Source: Paenibacillus sp. MSJ-34
GTDB taxonomy: Bacteria; Bacillota; Bacilli; Paenibacillales; Paenibacillaceae
Assembly: GCF_018918005.1 (NCBI RefSeq)
Contig: NZ_JAHLPR010000013.1
Location: 46,220-110,219, forward strand
Reading direction: 5' to 3'
Length of the DNA stretch: 64,000 nt
In this document: positions 17,336 to 26,395 of the stretch, in pieces
Layout of the letters: each line of letters starts with the position of its first letter
Numbering within the stretch: position 1 is the stretch's first letter
Position numbers and translations under genes: made by a program
The notes under the pieces: generated by a model
The model's database searches: none
Seen by the model: the letters and a program-made list of their open reading frames with translations, nothing else
What the model was told of the DNA's origin: nothing

Positions 17336-18070
17336 AAATATTTTTTTCCAATTCGAAACGGGGTTACAATAAAAAATACTCCCACAAAAGTAGGAGGAAA
17401 GGAGGTTTGGTGGTACAAGGAAATCCTCGTCCCATCTGCCTCGGCCAATGCCGAGAGACTATTAAATACAAGGTAGTGGATATATTAGAGAGTCACATGA
17501 TGCCAGATCATGTGCATATGTTAGTAGCGATTCCACCAAAAATCTCATTATGGGATATCTGAAGGGAAAAAGCTCACTGATGATATTCGAGAAGCATGGC
17601 AGTGTGAAGTATAAATATGGCAATCGAAAATTTTGGGCGGAGGGATACTACGTCAGCACAGTAGGCTTAAATGAAGCAACCGTCGCAAAATATATACGTG
17701 AACAAGAAGCACATGCACAGCGAATTCACACAGGAATTAACTGGAACGGATGGTGGATGCCAAACGCGACTGGGAAAAGCTAACTTTTAAAAATTGGTTT
17801 AAATGATGAAATGGTAAAATGAGTAAACATGAATTCGCCGTGGAAGCACATGGCCAAGCAGTTGATAAACTAAGTGTAAAAGAGTATGAAGATCCATTTA
17901 TCAGAAACAGTAGCAAGAAGAAGTAAACCAGTTTAACTGGTAAGTGAAAATGACAAATTACACTGAGCCTGAACAATTTTGTTGTCAGGCTGGCGTCTTT
18001 AGGCGCAGTTTGGCAACAGGGGGTTATACCCTAAGAGCAAACCACCCGTTGGACGGGTGATCATGATTTT
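17336..18070 (+). mobile_element. IS200/IS605-family insertion sequence, degenerate
   Basis: The left end carries TTTTTTCCAATTCGAAACGGGG; the right end has GAGCCTGAACAATTTTGTTG and the terminal hairpin ACCACCCGTTGGACGGGTGAT (18042-18063), typical of IS200/IS605 subterminal hairpins that act in place of inverted repeats. The transposase gene inside is broken. A second pair of such ends without a gene lies at 20215-20285. Confidence 0.75.
17401..17926 (+). pseudogene. tnpA: IS200-type Y1 transposase (tnpA), broken
   Basis: Pieces of a TnpA of the HUH/Y1 family. The first reads LESHMMPDHVHMLVAIPPKIS (17479-17550), containing the HxH (HVH) metal-binding motif; a frameshift near 17552 leads into GYLKGKSSLMIFEKHGSVKYK with FWAEGYYVSTVGLNEATVAKYIREQE (17550-17730); the C-terminal signature DKLSVKEYEDPF appears at 17863-17898 in another frame. 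A region around 17730-17830 is rearranged. It cannot make an intact single-strand transposase. Confidence 0.8.
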
Positions 18071-18087
18071 ATTAGAGGAATTACAAT

Positions 18088-18140
18088 TTGACAGGAGCGT
18101 CCCGTATTCGCTATGATAAAGATGCTTGATTTGGGCCCAA
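18088..18140 (+). promoter_or_regulatory. Promoter and palindromic operator of the LacI-type gene
   Basis: TTGACA (18088-18093), 18-bp spacer, TATGAT (18112-18117), then a perfect palindrome TTGGGCCCAA at 18131-18140 just ahead of the regulator's start. The same palindrome sits in the leaders at 20378-20387 and, with one change, 23630-23639, so it is the likely operator of this regulator, which would then be autoregulated. Confidence 0.65.
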
Positions 18141-18160
18141 GAATCAAAGGTGGTGCGAAA

Positions 18161-19207
18161 GTGGCTACATTAAAAGATATTGCTGAGAGAGTGGGCGTCT
18201 CCATATCGACCGTATCGCGAGTGCTGAACGACGATGACAGCAAGATCGTTAACGCTGTTACGAAAGAAAAAATCCTGATCACCGCCGAAGAGCTCGGTTA
18301 CCGAAAGAAAGGGTGGTCAAGGCGGTCGATCGTGGATAGGGGCATAGAGCCTGTTGTTACAAAGCGAAAGCGAGTCGGGTGCATTATTTCGCTCCCCCAG
18401 GAAAATTATTCGTACCCGTACTTCTCGCTGGTGTTGAAGGGCATAGAGAAAGGCTTGGCCGACAGAGGCTATGGGCTGGCTTTCATTCATACGAGGGACG
18501 AGCTTCGTGATCCTTCGGTACAGCAGCAGGTCATTCAAGAAAGCCAGGTAGACGGCGTGATTATTATCGAGGGCATCGACACGCCGATCTACGCGTCTCT
18601 CAAGAAGCACATCCCGACCATTGTCGGTGTCGATGTGAATGATCCGAAGATTCCTACAGTTTCTTACGATAGAGTAGCCGCATCTCAAGCGGCGGTTCGG
18701 CATCTGATCAGCCAAGGACACCGGAAAATTGGCTTTATCGGCGGCTTGGGGTTGTCGGGAGACATCTATCGTGAGAAGAGATTTCGAGGCTATCACAACG
18801 CTCTGCTTGAGGCCGATATCGAACTGGAGCGAAGGTGGATTTTGAACGCGGAGTGGCAGATTGAGACCAGCTTCGAATTGATGAGTCGGTTGGTGAAGGA
18901 GACGCCGCGAGCGGAATTACCGACGGCCTTCTTCGTGGCGAGCGATGTGATGGCAATCTCGGCTATGCGCGCGGTTACGGAAGCGGGTTTGCGCGTTCCG
19001 GATGACATGGCTTTCTTTGGGGTCGATAATATTGATATTTCCCAATATACTTCCCCGCCGTTGTCGACGATACATGTTCCGAAATATGAGATCGGCCAAA
19101 TGGCGGCTTACTTGCTGTCCGACCGCCTGGAAGGAAGGATGAACTTCCCGATCAGAGCGTTACTTCCTTACGACTTGAAGATCAGGGGTTCTTCGACAAG
19201 AGTTTAG
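18161..19207 (+). CDS. LacI-family transcriptional regulator of a sugar locus
   Basis: 348 residues. The LacI helix-turn-helix is textbook: ATLKDIAERVGVSISTVSRVLN at the N-terminus, with a short hinge and then a periplasmic-binding-protein-like sugar-sensing domain (VGCIISLPQENYSYPYFSLV, IGFIGGLG, DDMAFFGVDNIDISQY). GTG 18161 is chosen because AAAGGTGG lies 7 bases upstream and the family motif starts at residue 2. It very probably represses the SLH protein gene and the GH4/ABC operon downstream through the shared TTGGGCCCAA palindrome. A terminator follows, and an intron fragment has inserted behind it. Confidence 0.9.
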   Translation: MATLKDIAERVGVSISTVSRVLNDDDSKIVNAVTKEKILITAEELGYRKKGWSRRSIVDRGIEPVVTKRKRVGCIISLPQENYSYPYFSLVLKGIEKGLADRGYGLAFIHTRDELRDPSVQQQVIQESQVDGVIIIEGIDTPIYASLKKHIPTIVGVDVNDPKIPTVSYDRVAASQAAVRHLISQGHRKIGFIGGLGLSGDIYREKRFRGYHNALLEADIELERRWILNAEWQIETSFELMSRLVKETPRAELPTAFFVASDVMAISAMRAVTEAGLRVPDDMAFFGVDNIDISQYTSPPLSTIHVPKYEIGQMAAYLLSDRLEGRMNFPIRALLPYDLKIRGSSTRV

Positions 19208-19250
19208 TGTAGACGGTAACGAGTTTTTTCCGAATAGGCGACGATGAAGG

Positions 19251-19286
19251 AACTGTTCTCCCGATGTGGGAGGACGGTTTTTTTTG
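19251..19286 (+). terminator. Terminator of the LacI-type gene
   Basis: AACTGTTCTCCC-GATGT-GGGAGGACGGTT stem with two G-U pairs followed by eight T. The second group II intron fragment starts within a few bases of the T run. Confidence 0.85.
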
Positions 19287-19706
19287 TTTGCGCGTCTAGC
19301 CAAGTTAGGCACAACTAACCGGTGTGAGTCCGGTCGAGGTGTAAGAGCCAAGTCGCCTCGTGGCTGACAGGCAGTTGGTGGAGAGACCCTAAGGTTGAAG
19401 CCCTGTGACAAAGTAACTCTCAAGAGAGTGCGAGCAAATCAGCAGGCCGTAACATCAAGTGAATCCTGCCGCAGCTCCGGTGTATGGGGAACGGCATGTT
19501 GAGAAAGTTGTGTCTGGAACTAGGGAAACCCTACCTCGCACGGCAACGTCGTAAAGAGCGACCCTATAAGCCCGAAAGGTGAAGTGGCGAGCTGCGAGAA
19601 GGGTGGCGGAGGGGGTTGTAGTATCCGTGAAGCAAAAGGACAACACAACCTTGTGGAGGAAAGAGCCCCTGCTTTGTTCACGTACTGGAGGAGGTAAGAG
19701 TCAGTG
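19287..19706 (+). ncRNA. Group II intron 5' fragment, copy 2 (longer)
   Basis: Begins GCGCGTCTAGCCAAG and matches copy 1 for about 180 bases, then continues with further domain-I-like sequence (AGGGAAACCCTACC, GTAAAGAGCGACCCTATAAGC, GGAGGAAAGAGCCCC) until about 19706, where a transposase fragment on the other strand begins. No reverse transcriptase gene and no domain V are present. It again follows directly on a terminator T run. Confidence 0.7.
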
Positions 19707-19719
19707 AATGCCCAAAAGG

Positions 19720-20200
19720 CTAACCAATGAACGGCTCGATGCTTTGATGCTCCAAGAGAAGGTATATGGCCTCCGCATCATAAGCAGCGTCGAGGAGCAT
19801 TTTGTCTACCGTGCTCATGACCAGACTGACGGCATCATGCTGCGAGGCAGGCTGAAGTCGCGGATACAAGGGCAAATCGTGCTTACTGTCCGCCGCAGAG
19901 ATCATATACAGGTGGTAACCGTTAAAGTATTTTTCTCTGGCGCTGTCCCAACCTGAGTTGCAGTTGGGCTGGGAGTAAAGACGAAGATGGTTGCAATCGG
20001 CTATACCGCGGGCACGACGCATCATCCATTGGACCAGGCGTTCGACTCTTCCGGGTGTGGTTGTCGGGGCTTTCTCGTATTTCTTCTTGCCTTCTTTGGC
20101 CTTCCCCTTGCGTTTGCGCTGTTTCTTGGTGTGATAAGGGTCATACCCCTTCACGCGATTTTTTGGATGTTTTCGGAAAATGTCAAGTGTTTTTTCGAAA
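19720..20200 (-). pseudogene. DDE transposase fragment
   Basis: On the minus strand a frame runs from about 20200 to 19720 reading ..DPYHTKKQRKRKGKAKEGKKK, GRVERLVQWMMRRARGI, GWDSAREKYFNGYHLYMISA, DLPLYPRLQPASQHDAVSL and DKMLLDAAYDAEAIYLLLEH. These are typical internal blocks of a DDE transposase (KYFNGYHLYM and D..LDAAYDAEAIY with an active-site Asp). Both ends are missing: it stops shortly after SIEPFIG at the intron fragment and its start is lost near IS200-like ends. Confidence 0.75.
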
Positions 20201-20214
20201 AATCAGCCACATTT

Positions 20215-20285
20215 TACAAATATTTTTTCCAATTCAAAATGGGGTTGAAATCATGACCACCCGTTGGACGGGTGGTCAATGATTA
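20215..20285 (+). mobile_element. Solo ends of an IS200/IS605-like element
   Basis: AAATATTTTTTCCAATTCAAAATGGGG matches the left end at 17340-17370, and it is followed within 10 bases by the terminal hairpin GACCACCCGTTGGACGGGTGGTC (20256-20278), equal to the right end at 18042-18063 (described in pieces; hairpin stem ACCACCCGT/ACGGGTGGT). This looks like an internally deleted derivative holding only the ends. Confidence 0.55.
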
Positions 20286-20309
20286 ACTCTGTGAATAATC
20301 ATTTTCTCA

Positions 20310-20387
20310 TTGACATTTTTGCCCCAAAGAATATAAGATCATATTAGAAAAATATGGGCGAAAAATTACGTAAAATATTGGGCCCAA
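20310..20387 (+). promoter_or_regulatory. Promoter and operator of the SLH-protein gene
   Basis: TTGACA (20310-20315), 16-bp spacer containing GCCCCAAA, TATAAG (20332-20337), a GGGC half-site, and TTGGGCCCAA (20378-20387). The whole 80-bp arrangement recurs upstream of the GH4 gene at 23554-23639, which marks the two transcription units as one LacI regulon. Confidence 0.7.
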
Positions 20388-20475
20388 AAATAAGTTTCGC
20401 AAAGGGGGTTAGCGATGAGCAAAGTGGATGTAACGAATAACCCGAATTTTACTATACTAATTTGGAGGTTAGGCT

Positions 20476-23403
20476 ATGAAAAAAGTATTCGGAATGCTTG
20501 CGATCCTATTAATCGTTAGCCTGGTGATGTCAAGCTCGTTCGATGTCGCGAGGGCGAATAGAGGAGTAGCCCCGCTTGTATTGCAAGCGCTTAACTATAC
20601 GGAGAATCCTGTTGATATTCCGAATCCGGACAGGGGCTTCTATAGACCCGAAGAATATGTAATTCCGGTCACCAGTGGAACAACTCCAGACATCCCCGAC
20701 TTAAAGGCCACTATAACAGGTACCCAGGTCTCTGTCGATGCTCGCATCGTTTATTTGGAATTTAACCTAAAAAACTTTTCATCGAATGCTCCCCTCAACA
20801 GAAAACCCCTTGGACCCTGGAGTGCTGAGGGTGATCTTGCGCCAGATTATGGAGAAACTCAACCTTTAACACCCGCTGCGCTTGATTATGTAAGGGCAGT
20901 ACTTCAAAAAGTAAGAGACAGCGAAGCTGTTGCCATTGTGAAATTTAATTATGACGGACAGGGCTACACTTATGCTGATACTGGAGATTATGACCAGATC
21001 ATTCATGATTGCGAACCAGGGGCGCCAAAAGGTCGGCTTTGGTACGAATCAGCAGAGCTTGAGGAAGATCGCGTGGAAGAGGAATCTGATTTGAGCGGCA
21101 TACCAGGTCATGAGGACAAAAACTGGGTACAATATCATCTTTGGCAGCTTGGAAATGTTTTCAGCGAATTCGAAGATAGCATAATGGTTGTTAAAGGGGG
21201 GATCTTTGGCCCATGGGGCGAAATGCACTCATCATCCTATTCCAAAACTCCGGAAGGTTACGCCTGGCTTTTGAATGCATTGCTGGACTATGTTCCCGAT
21301 TCGCGTTCGATTTTAGTACATGCGGGCGGAGTCATGGCATGGCATAACGAAACGTATGGAACCGATTATAGCTTTACGAATCCAATGCCAGCCCCGGCAC
21401 GCGGAACGCAGGCGCAACGTTTTGGTATGTTCAACGATAGTTATTCGCGGGGTTTGGACGACAAATGGTATAATGACAATGGCTCGCTTTCCGAAGGGTA
21501 TGCTTTAATTGGAACTGGGGATCCGGATGATTTTGATCGCAACGTTGTTTTAACGTGGATGAGAAATCAAAATAACTTCTATGGCGGTGAAACAGTTAGC
21601 CCTGGTGAACCCGATAATATCTATTCCAATCTTCCGAGTGTTCTTTATGAATCCGCTTATGCACAAGCCACTCATTTGAATACAAGTTATAACAAGGACA
21701 CTTATCAACTTTGGGGTGACTTTGTTTATAATGAAGAGAATGTTACGGCACCGTTTACGCTTCCACACGATGGAGTGACTCGAACGGTAATCTTTGATCC
21801 GGTTTATGACGGCAGAAGCGGAATGGAATATATACGTGACAGACTGGGCTACCGGTTAGTATTGCGTGAGGCTAATGTGAGCGAATGGGTAGAGCAGAAC
21901 GGTACCCTGAGGTTCGAGGGGAAGATCCAAAACGTTGGTTTTGGTAATGTCGTAAACAAGAAGAACGTGTCGGTCATTCTAAAAGCCCAGGATGGCTCTG
22001 AAACTTACACGGCACTTACGAACCTTGACGCAAGAGATTGGCGGCCTGATTTGGACAGCAGGGCAGACAATACCGCTGCATGGCGTGATTTGAACTTCTC
22101 TATTCCTATGAGCGCATTTGGTGAGGTGCCTCTTGGTGACTATGATATTTATTTGAAGATCAATGATCCGAAAGAAACGAGCGCGAACAAGCGTAGTATA
22201 CAGTTTGCGAACCACGATATTTGGGATGCTTCCCTCGGTGCAAACTTAATGGGTTCGACTAAAGTGAATGCTCCATGGATTAATAGTGGCGGCGGTGATG
22301 GCGGCAGTAGTGATGGTGGTAGCGTCGATAGCGGCAGCGTCGACAGCACACGGCCTCAGACAACTGTTCCGGCAGGGGACGGATCAGTTTCAGTCGTTTA
22401 TGCGCAAACCGGTGGGACGGTGACGCTTACTATGCCGACCAGTAAAGTAAATGAAATAATCTCGAATGTCAAAAAAGGCACGGCGACAATTGACCTTTCC
22501 AAAGTGTCCGATGCGACAAACGCGGCTATGCCGAAAACCGCATGGACGGGTTTCGCAGATGCGGGGCTTGCCGTGGAAATTAAATTCCCACAGGGAACGG
22601 TAACGTTTGATAAAGATGCGGTTGCTTCGCTGGCGGCACAGGCAAACGGAAACCATGTAATGGTGAAGGTAAGTGGGGTTAGCCAATCGAGTTTGACGGC
22701 GGCGCAGAAGGCAGTCATAAACTCCGGCGATTCGGTGTTTGATGTTTCTGTTTCTTCGGGTTCACAGGCAATCCAGAACTTTGACGGCACCATCACTGTC
22801 ACTGTACCCTATTCCGGGAAAACTCCCGTTGCGGTATGGTATTTGAACGATAAGGGAGAGCTTGAAAAGCTGGATGGCGTATATGACTCTCCGACGAAAG
22901 CCGTTACATTTACAACCAACCATCTTTCGTTGTATGTAGTAGGACAGGACAAGAAGGTGGAAATACCTTTTGTGGACGTAAAAGACAGCGATTGGTTTTT
23001 TGAGGCTGTTGCGTATGACCACGGCCTTATGATTGGTACGGAAGTTGACACGTTCAGTCCCGATATGACCGTTACGCGGGGGATGGTTGTGGCCGTGCTG
23101 TACCGTCTTGAAGGGAGTCATGACGCGAATGGTCTTCCTAATCCCTTTAACGATGTGGCGGTTGGAAAATGGTACAACGACGCAGTGAAATGGGCGGCAA
23201 ATAACCGTATTTTATTAGGATACGGCAATGGTAAATTTGGCCCGGAGGATACAATCGTACGACAGGATATGGCGCGTATTCTCAACAACTATGCAAAAGC
23301 AAACGGCAAGGGGGACAACTTATTTGATTCGGAAGGCAATGCGACCCGCGCGGATCTGGCCGCTATGCTGATGAAGCTTTTGGAAGCGTCGACAGACAAA
23401 TAA
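20476..23403 (+). CDS. Secreted SLH-anchored protein with DUF4874/DUF4832-type N-terminus
   Basis: 975 residues. A signal peptide (MKKVFGMLAILLIVSLVMSS, cleavage near VARA) is followed by a domain beginning NYTENPVDIPNPDRGFYRPEEY, the hallmark of DUF4874, and a second domain ending near residue 590 (DUF4832-like); such proteins are thought to act on or bind carbohydrates at the cell surface. A Gly/Ser linker (about 610-625) leads to a beta-sandwich-like region and then SLH modules: PFVDVKDSDWFFEAVAYDHG, PFNDVAVGKWYNDAVKWAAN, and only the second half of a third (NLFDSEGNATRADLAAMLMKL). SLH domains anchor to pyruvylated wall polymer, so the protein should be cell-surface bound. A short overlapping frame starts at 20415 with AAAGGGGG upstream and may be a vestige of another gene start. 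Confidence 0.85.
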   Translation: MKKVFGMLAILLIVSLVMSSSFDVARANRGVAPLVLQALNYTENPVDIPNPDRGFYRPEEYVIPVTSGTTPDIPDLKATITGTQVSVDARIVYLEFNLKNFSSNAPLNRKPLGPWSAEGDLAPDYGETQPLTPAALDYVRAVLQKVRDSEAVAIVKFNYDGQGYTYADTGDYDQIIHDCEPGAPKGRLWYESAELEEDRVEEESDLSGIPGHEDKNWVQYHLWQLGNVFSEFEDSIMVVKGGIFGPWGEMHSSSYSKTPEGYAWLLNALLDYVPDSRSILVHAGGVMAWHNETYGTDYSFTNPMPAPARGTQAQRFGMFNDSYSRGLDDKWYNDNGSLSEGYALIGTGDPDDFDRNVVLTWMRNQNNFYGGETVSPGEPDNIYSNLPSVLYESAYAQATHLNTSYNKDTYQLWGDFVYNEENVTAPFTLPHDGVTRTVIFDPVYDGRSGMEYIRDRLGYRLVLREANVSEWVEQNGTLRFEGKIQNVGFGNVVNKKNVSVILKAQDGSETYTALTNLDARDWRPDLDSRADNTAAWRDLNFSIPMSAFGEVPLGDYDIYLKINDPKETSANKRSIQFANHDIWDASLGANLMGSTKVNAPWINSGGGDGGSSDGGSVDSGSVDSTRPQTTVPAGDGSVSVVYAQTGGTVTLTMPTSKVNEIISNVKKGTATIDLSKVSDATNAAMPKTAWTGFADAGLAVEIKFPQGTVTFDKDAVASLAAQANGNHVMVKVSGVSQSSLTAAQKAVINSGDSVFDVSVSSGSQAIQNFDGTITVTVPYSGKTPVAVWYLNDKGELEKLDGVYDSPTKAVTFTTNHLSLYVVGQDKKVEIPFVDVKDSDWFFEAVAYDHGLMIGTEVDTFSPDMTVTRGMVVAVLYRLEGSHDANGLPNPFNDVAVGKWYNDAVKWAANNRILLGYGNGKFGPEDTIVRQDMARILNNYAKANGKGDNLFDSEGNATRADLAAMLMKLLEASTDK

Positions 23404-23553
23404 ACGACAGCCGATCTCATTAAACGCAATATCATGTGTAGAGTAGAGGGGCGAAATTTCATTGGAGGGCGTGAGCCCTCCTCTTATTTTCCTAACTTCC
23501 TTCCCCAAACCGGATATAAGAAAACAACTTTCTCGGAAATAACAATTTTCTCG

Positions 23554-23639
23554 TTGACTTTTTTGCCCCAAAAGATATAAAATCATGTTAGAAAACTTTG
23601 GGCATATATTGGTGAATTTTGCGTTATTTTCGGGCCCAA
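23554..23639 (+). promoter_or_regulatory. Promoter and operator of the GH4-ABC operon
   Basis: TTGACT (23554-23559), 16-bp spacer with GCCCCAAA, TATAAA (23576-23581), half-site TTTGGGC, and TCGGGCCCAA at 23630-23639. It matches the region at 20310-20387 over its full length. Confidence 0.7.
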
Positions 23640-23666
23640 AAATATGTTTTGCGAAGGGGAGCACCA

Positions 23667-24971
23667 ATGAACAAAGTAACGATTATAGGCGCAGGAAGTA
23701 GTTTCACTAAGGATATCGTCGTAGATATGATCAACATTCCGAACCTGGGCGACGAGGTGACGGTTGGTTTGATTGATCTTGAGCCGGATCGCTTGGAACT
23801 GGCTAGACAATTGGTGGAGAAGGTCGTACTCCTTGCTGGGAGGAAGTGGAACATCGCCGCTTCGACGGAGCGCAAGGAAGTGCTTCCGGGCTCGAACTTC
23901 GTCATCAACCAGATTGAAGTTCATGGCCTACAGACCGTAAAGTACGAATACGAAATTCCTTTGAAATACGGGGTCAAGCAATGCATCGGCGATACGCTTG
24001 GGCCGGGGGGACTGTTCAAAACCTTGAGAACGCTTCCAGCGTGGCTGGACATTATCCGCGATATTGAAGCCTATTGTCCAGATTGCGTCATTCTGAATTA
24101 TACGAATCCGATGTCCGCTGTTACGCTTGCCACCGTCAAAACGACGGAAATTCCCGTGGTCGGGCTGTGCCATTCCATTCAGAACACGTCAACACAGCTC
24201 GCGAAGTATTTGGACGTTCCATACGAGGAATTGAAATGGAGAGCGGGCGGCATTAACCATATGTCCTGGTTCGTAGAGTTGTCGCGGAACGGACGGGATT
24301 TGTATCCCGAGCTCAAAGAGAGGATGAAGAATCCCGAGTTGCTGAGGAAGGATCCGGTAAGATTGGATGCCATGAAGTACCTGGGAGCATTCGTATCCGA
24401 ATCGAGTGGTCATTTCTCGGAGTATATTCCTTATTACCGCAAGCGCGAGGACTTGCTAGAGCGGCATTGTGGAGTCGGCTATAACGGCGGTACCGGATTC
24501 TACGCCAACAACTGGCCAATCTGGAGACAAGAGAACGACGAGCAGATTCTACGCCGGATCTCTGGCCAGGAAGAGATCAGCTTCGAATCCTCCAATGAAT
24601 ACGCGGCCGTGATCATTGATGCGATGATTAATCATACGCCTAAGGTCATTTATGGAAACGTTGCCAACACCGGTTTGATTGACAATCTTTCGAATGATGG
24701 AGTCGTCGAGGTCGCATGCCTGATCGATCGTAATGGCATTCATCCGACGCACTTCGGTAAGTTGCCTGAACATCTGGCGGCCCTGTGCCGAAGCAATATG
24801 GCCTTCTTCGAGTTGGCGGTCTCCGCCGTGCTGAATCGTGACAAGGAAGCGGCATTGCATGCGTTAATGATCGATCCGCTTACGGCTGCGGTATGTTCTC
24901 TCGACGAGATTCGCTCGATGTTCGACGAATTGTACGAGGCGGAGAAGCCTTTTATCGCAGAACTACACTAA
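23667..24971 (+). CDS. Glycoside hydrolase family 4, alpha-galactosidase/alpha-galacturonidase-like
   Basis: 434 residues. GH4 enzymes use NAD+ and a divalent metal (Mn2+) and break the glycosidic bond by oxidation-elimination. The NAD-binding motif is VTIIGAGSSFT (3-13). The metal ligands are Cys168 in GLCHSIQNTS and His198 in GGINHMSWF. The CHS type of signature is that of MelA-type alpha-galactosidases and LplD-type alpha-galacturonidases, not of the CN-x-P or CDMP phosphoglucosidases; this fits import by an ABC transporter rather than a phosphotransferase system. ATG 23667 follows AAGGGGAG. First gene of the operon running to 29384. Confidence 0.88.
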   Translation: MNKVTIIGAGSSFTKDIVVDMINIPNLGDEVTVGLIDLEPDRLELARQLVEKVVLLAGRKWNIAASTERKEVLPGSNFVINQIEVHGLQTVKYEYEIPLKYGVKQCIGDTLGPGGLFKTLRTLPAWLDIIRDIEAYCPDCVILNYTNPMSAVTLATVKTTEIPVVGLCHSIQNTSTQLAKYLDVPYEELKWRAGGINHMSWFVELSRNGRDLYPELKERMKNPELLRKDPVRLDAMKYLGAFVSESSGHFSEYIPYYRKREDLLERHCGVGYNGGTGFYANNWPIWRQENDEQILRRISGQEEISFESSNEYAAVIIDAMINHTPKVIYGNVANTGLIDNLSNDGVVEVACLIDRNGIHPTHFGKLPEHLAALCRSNMAFFELAVSAVLNRDKEAALHALMIDPLTAAVCSLDEIRSMFDELYEAEKPFIAELH

Positions 24972-25026
24972 TCGCCGGCAACAAGTATGTCATTCATATA
25001 GCAAATTCATTAGGGGGAATGTTTTT

Positions 25027-26325
25027 ATGAAAAAGACGATTTTATTGCTCATGGCTCTGATGCTAATGGGAAGTCTGGCGCTCGCCGGTTGCTCGGGCGG
25101 CAATAATGCGACAGGGGAGTCGGGGGGCAAGGATGGAGATAAGCCGATCAAGTTGGTCTGGTGGGTTCACGAGAGTCCTTCGTTCGTTGAGGCCAACAAA
25201 AAGCTGATTGAAGATTACAAGAAAGTGAAACCCAATGTGACGATCGATCTTCAAATCTTCCCATACGATGCGTTCGTTCAGAAGATTAGAGTGTCGATGA
25301 ATACGAAAACAGCTCCGGATATTGTACAAATGTTCGGAACCTGGGTAAGGGAATATGCGAAGAACGACTTGCTGGAGCCGGCGCCAAACGGAGCTGAGCT
25401 CGAAGCCGAAGTCTATTCTGCAGCTATCGGCGGATTCCAATACGATGGCCAAGTGTATGGCGTGCCGCACGAATTCAATATGGAGAACGGGGCAGCGCTA
25501 CGGTACCCGAAAATGTTCGAAGAAGCCGGTATTGATAAGGATCCGACGACCTGGGCGGAATTGATAGAAAACGCTAAAACATTGACCAAACGCAAGGGTG
25601 ATAAAATCACCGTCCGGGGGCTAGACATCACCTCCAAAGACAGCGTTGTATTCTATTTCCTGTCACTTATCCAGCAGCAGGGCGCCGATTTCTGGAATGA
25701 GGATCGCACGCAGGTGAACTTCTCTACACCAGAAGCGGAGAAAGCCATGCAAGAGCTGGTCGATCTGGTCAATGTACACAAAGTCACTGACCTGACTAAG
25801 TTCGGAACACCGGAAGAGCCTTACATGGTCTTCTTCAAAGGCTTGTCGGCGATGACGACGGCAGGGCCATGGACGATTGCGGAAGGCTATAACACGTTTA
25901 ATGTTCAAGATTTCGATTACATGCCAATCCCTTCCTACGGAGACGGTCCACCAATATTCAGTGCCGAATCCGGCTGGGGAGAAGTCGTATCCAAAAATAG
26001 TGCCAATGCCGAAGCGGCCTGGGATTTCGTGCAATTCATGATGGAGGAGGAGAACGCGTTCGACTGGAATCTCCGTACCTCGTCTATTCCGGCGAATAAG
26101 CGTGTCGCTGAGGATCCGAAGTATTTGGAGAGCGCTCCGGCCGTGAAAGCGGCGCTCGATGTTCTTCCTCACGGCCGCTGGATCGGGCCGCTTGCCGACC
26201 GGGATTACTTCTTCCAAGTGATCACCGATGTGTACGCGGAGATCACCAATGAAAAAACGAGCTTGAAGGACGGTTTGAAAAAGGCGGAGGACGAAATAAA
26301 CAAGATGCTGAAAGCCAAGCAGTAA
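25027..26325 (+). CDS. ABC transporter sugar-binding lipoprotein
   Basis: 432 residues. Signal peptide with lipobox: MKKTILLLMALMLMGSLALAGCSGG, lipidation at Cys22. The mature part is a family 1 extracellular solute-binding protein (LVWWVHESPSFVEANKKLIEDYKK, NTKTAPDIVQMFGTWVREY, ending LKDGLKKAEDEINKML). It captures a sugar or oligosaccharide outside the membrane and hands it to the two permeases encoded next. No ATPase gene is in the operon, so a shared MsmX-type ATPase from elsewhere is expected, as is usual in Firmicutes. Confidence 0.92.
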   Translation: MKKTILLLMALMLMGSLALAGCSGGNNATGESGGKDGDKPIKLVWWVHESPSFVEANKKLIEDYKKVKPNVTIDLQIFPYDAFVQKIRVSMNTKTAPDIVQMFGTWVREYAKNDLLEPAPNGAELEAEVYSAAIGGFQYDGQVYGVPHEFNMENGAALRYPKMFEEAGIDKDPTTWAELIENAKTLTKRKGDKITVRGLDITSKDSVVFYFLSLIQQQGADFWNEDRTQVNFSTPEAEKAMQELVDLVNVHKVTDLTKFGTPEEPYMVFFKGLSAMTTAGPWTIAEGYNTFNVQDFDYMPIPSYGDGPPIFSAESGWGEVVSKNSANAEAAWDFVQFMMEEENAFDWNLRTSSIPANKRVAEDPKYLESAPAVKAALDVLPHGRWIGPLADRDYFFQVITDVYAEITNEKTSLKDGLKKAEDEINKMLKAKQ

Positions 26326-26395
26326 TTGATGATGAAGCAGCGGGAGGCAATCGAAGCCGCGCCTCCCGCTGCTTCGATTTGGAGGAGGTTCGCAG

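Noticed and set aside
16949..20300. CRISPR array or defence island near the tRNA
   Set aside because: Repeats there are two intron fragments and IS ends, not regularly spaced short repeats.
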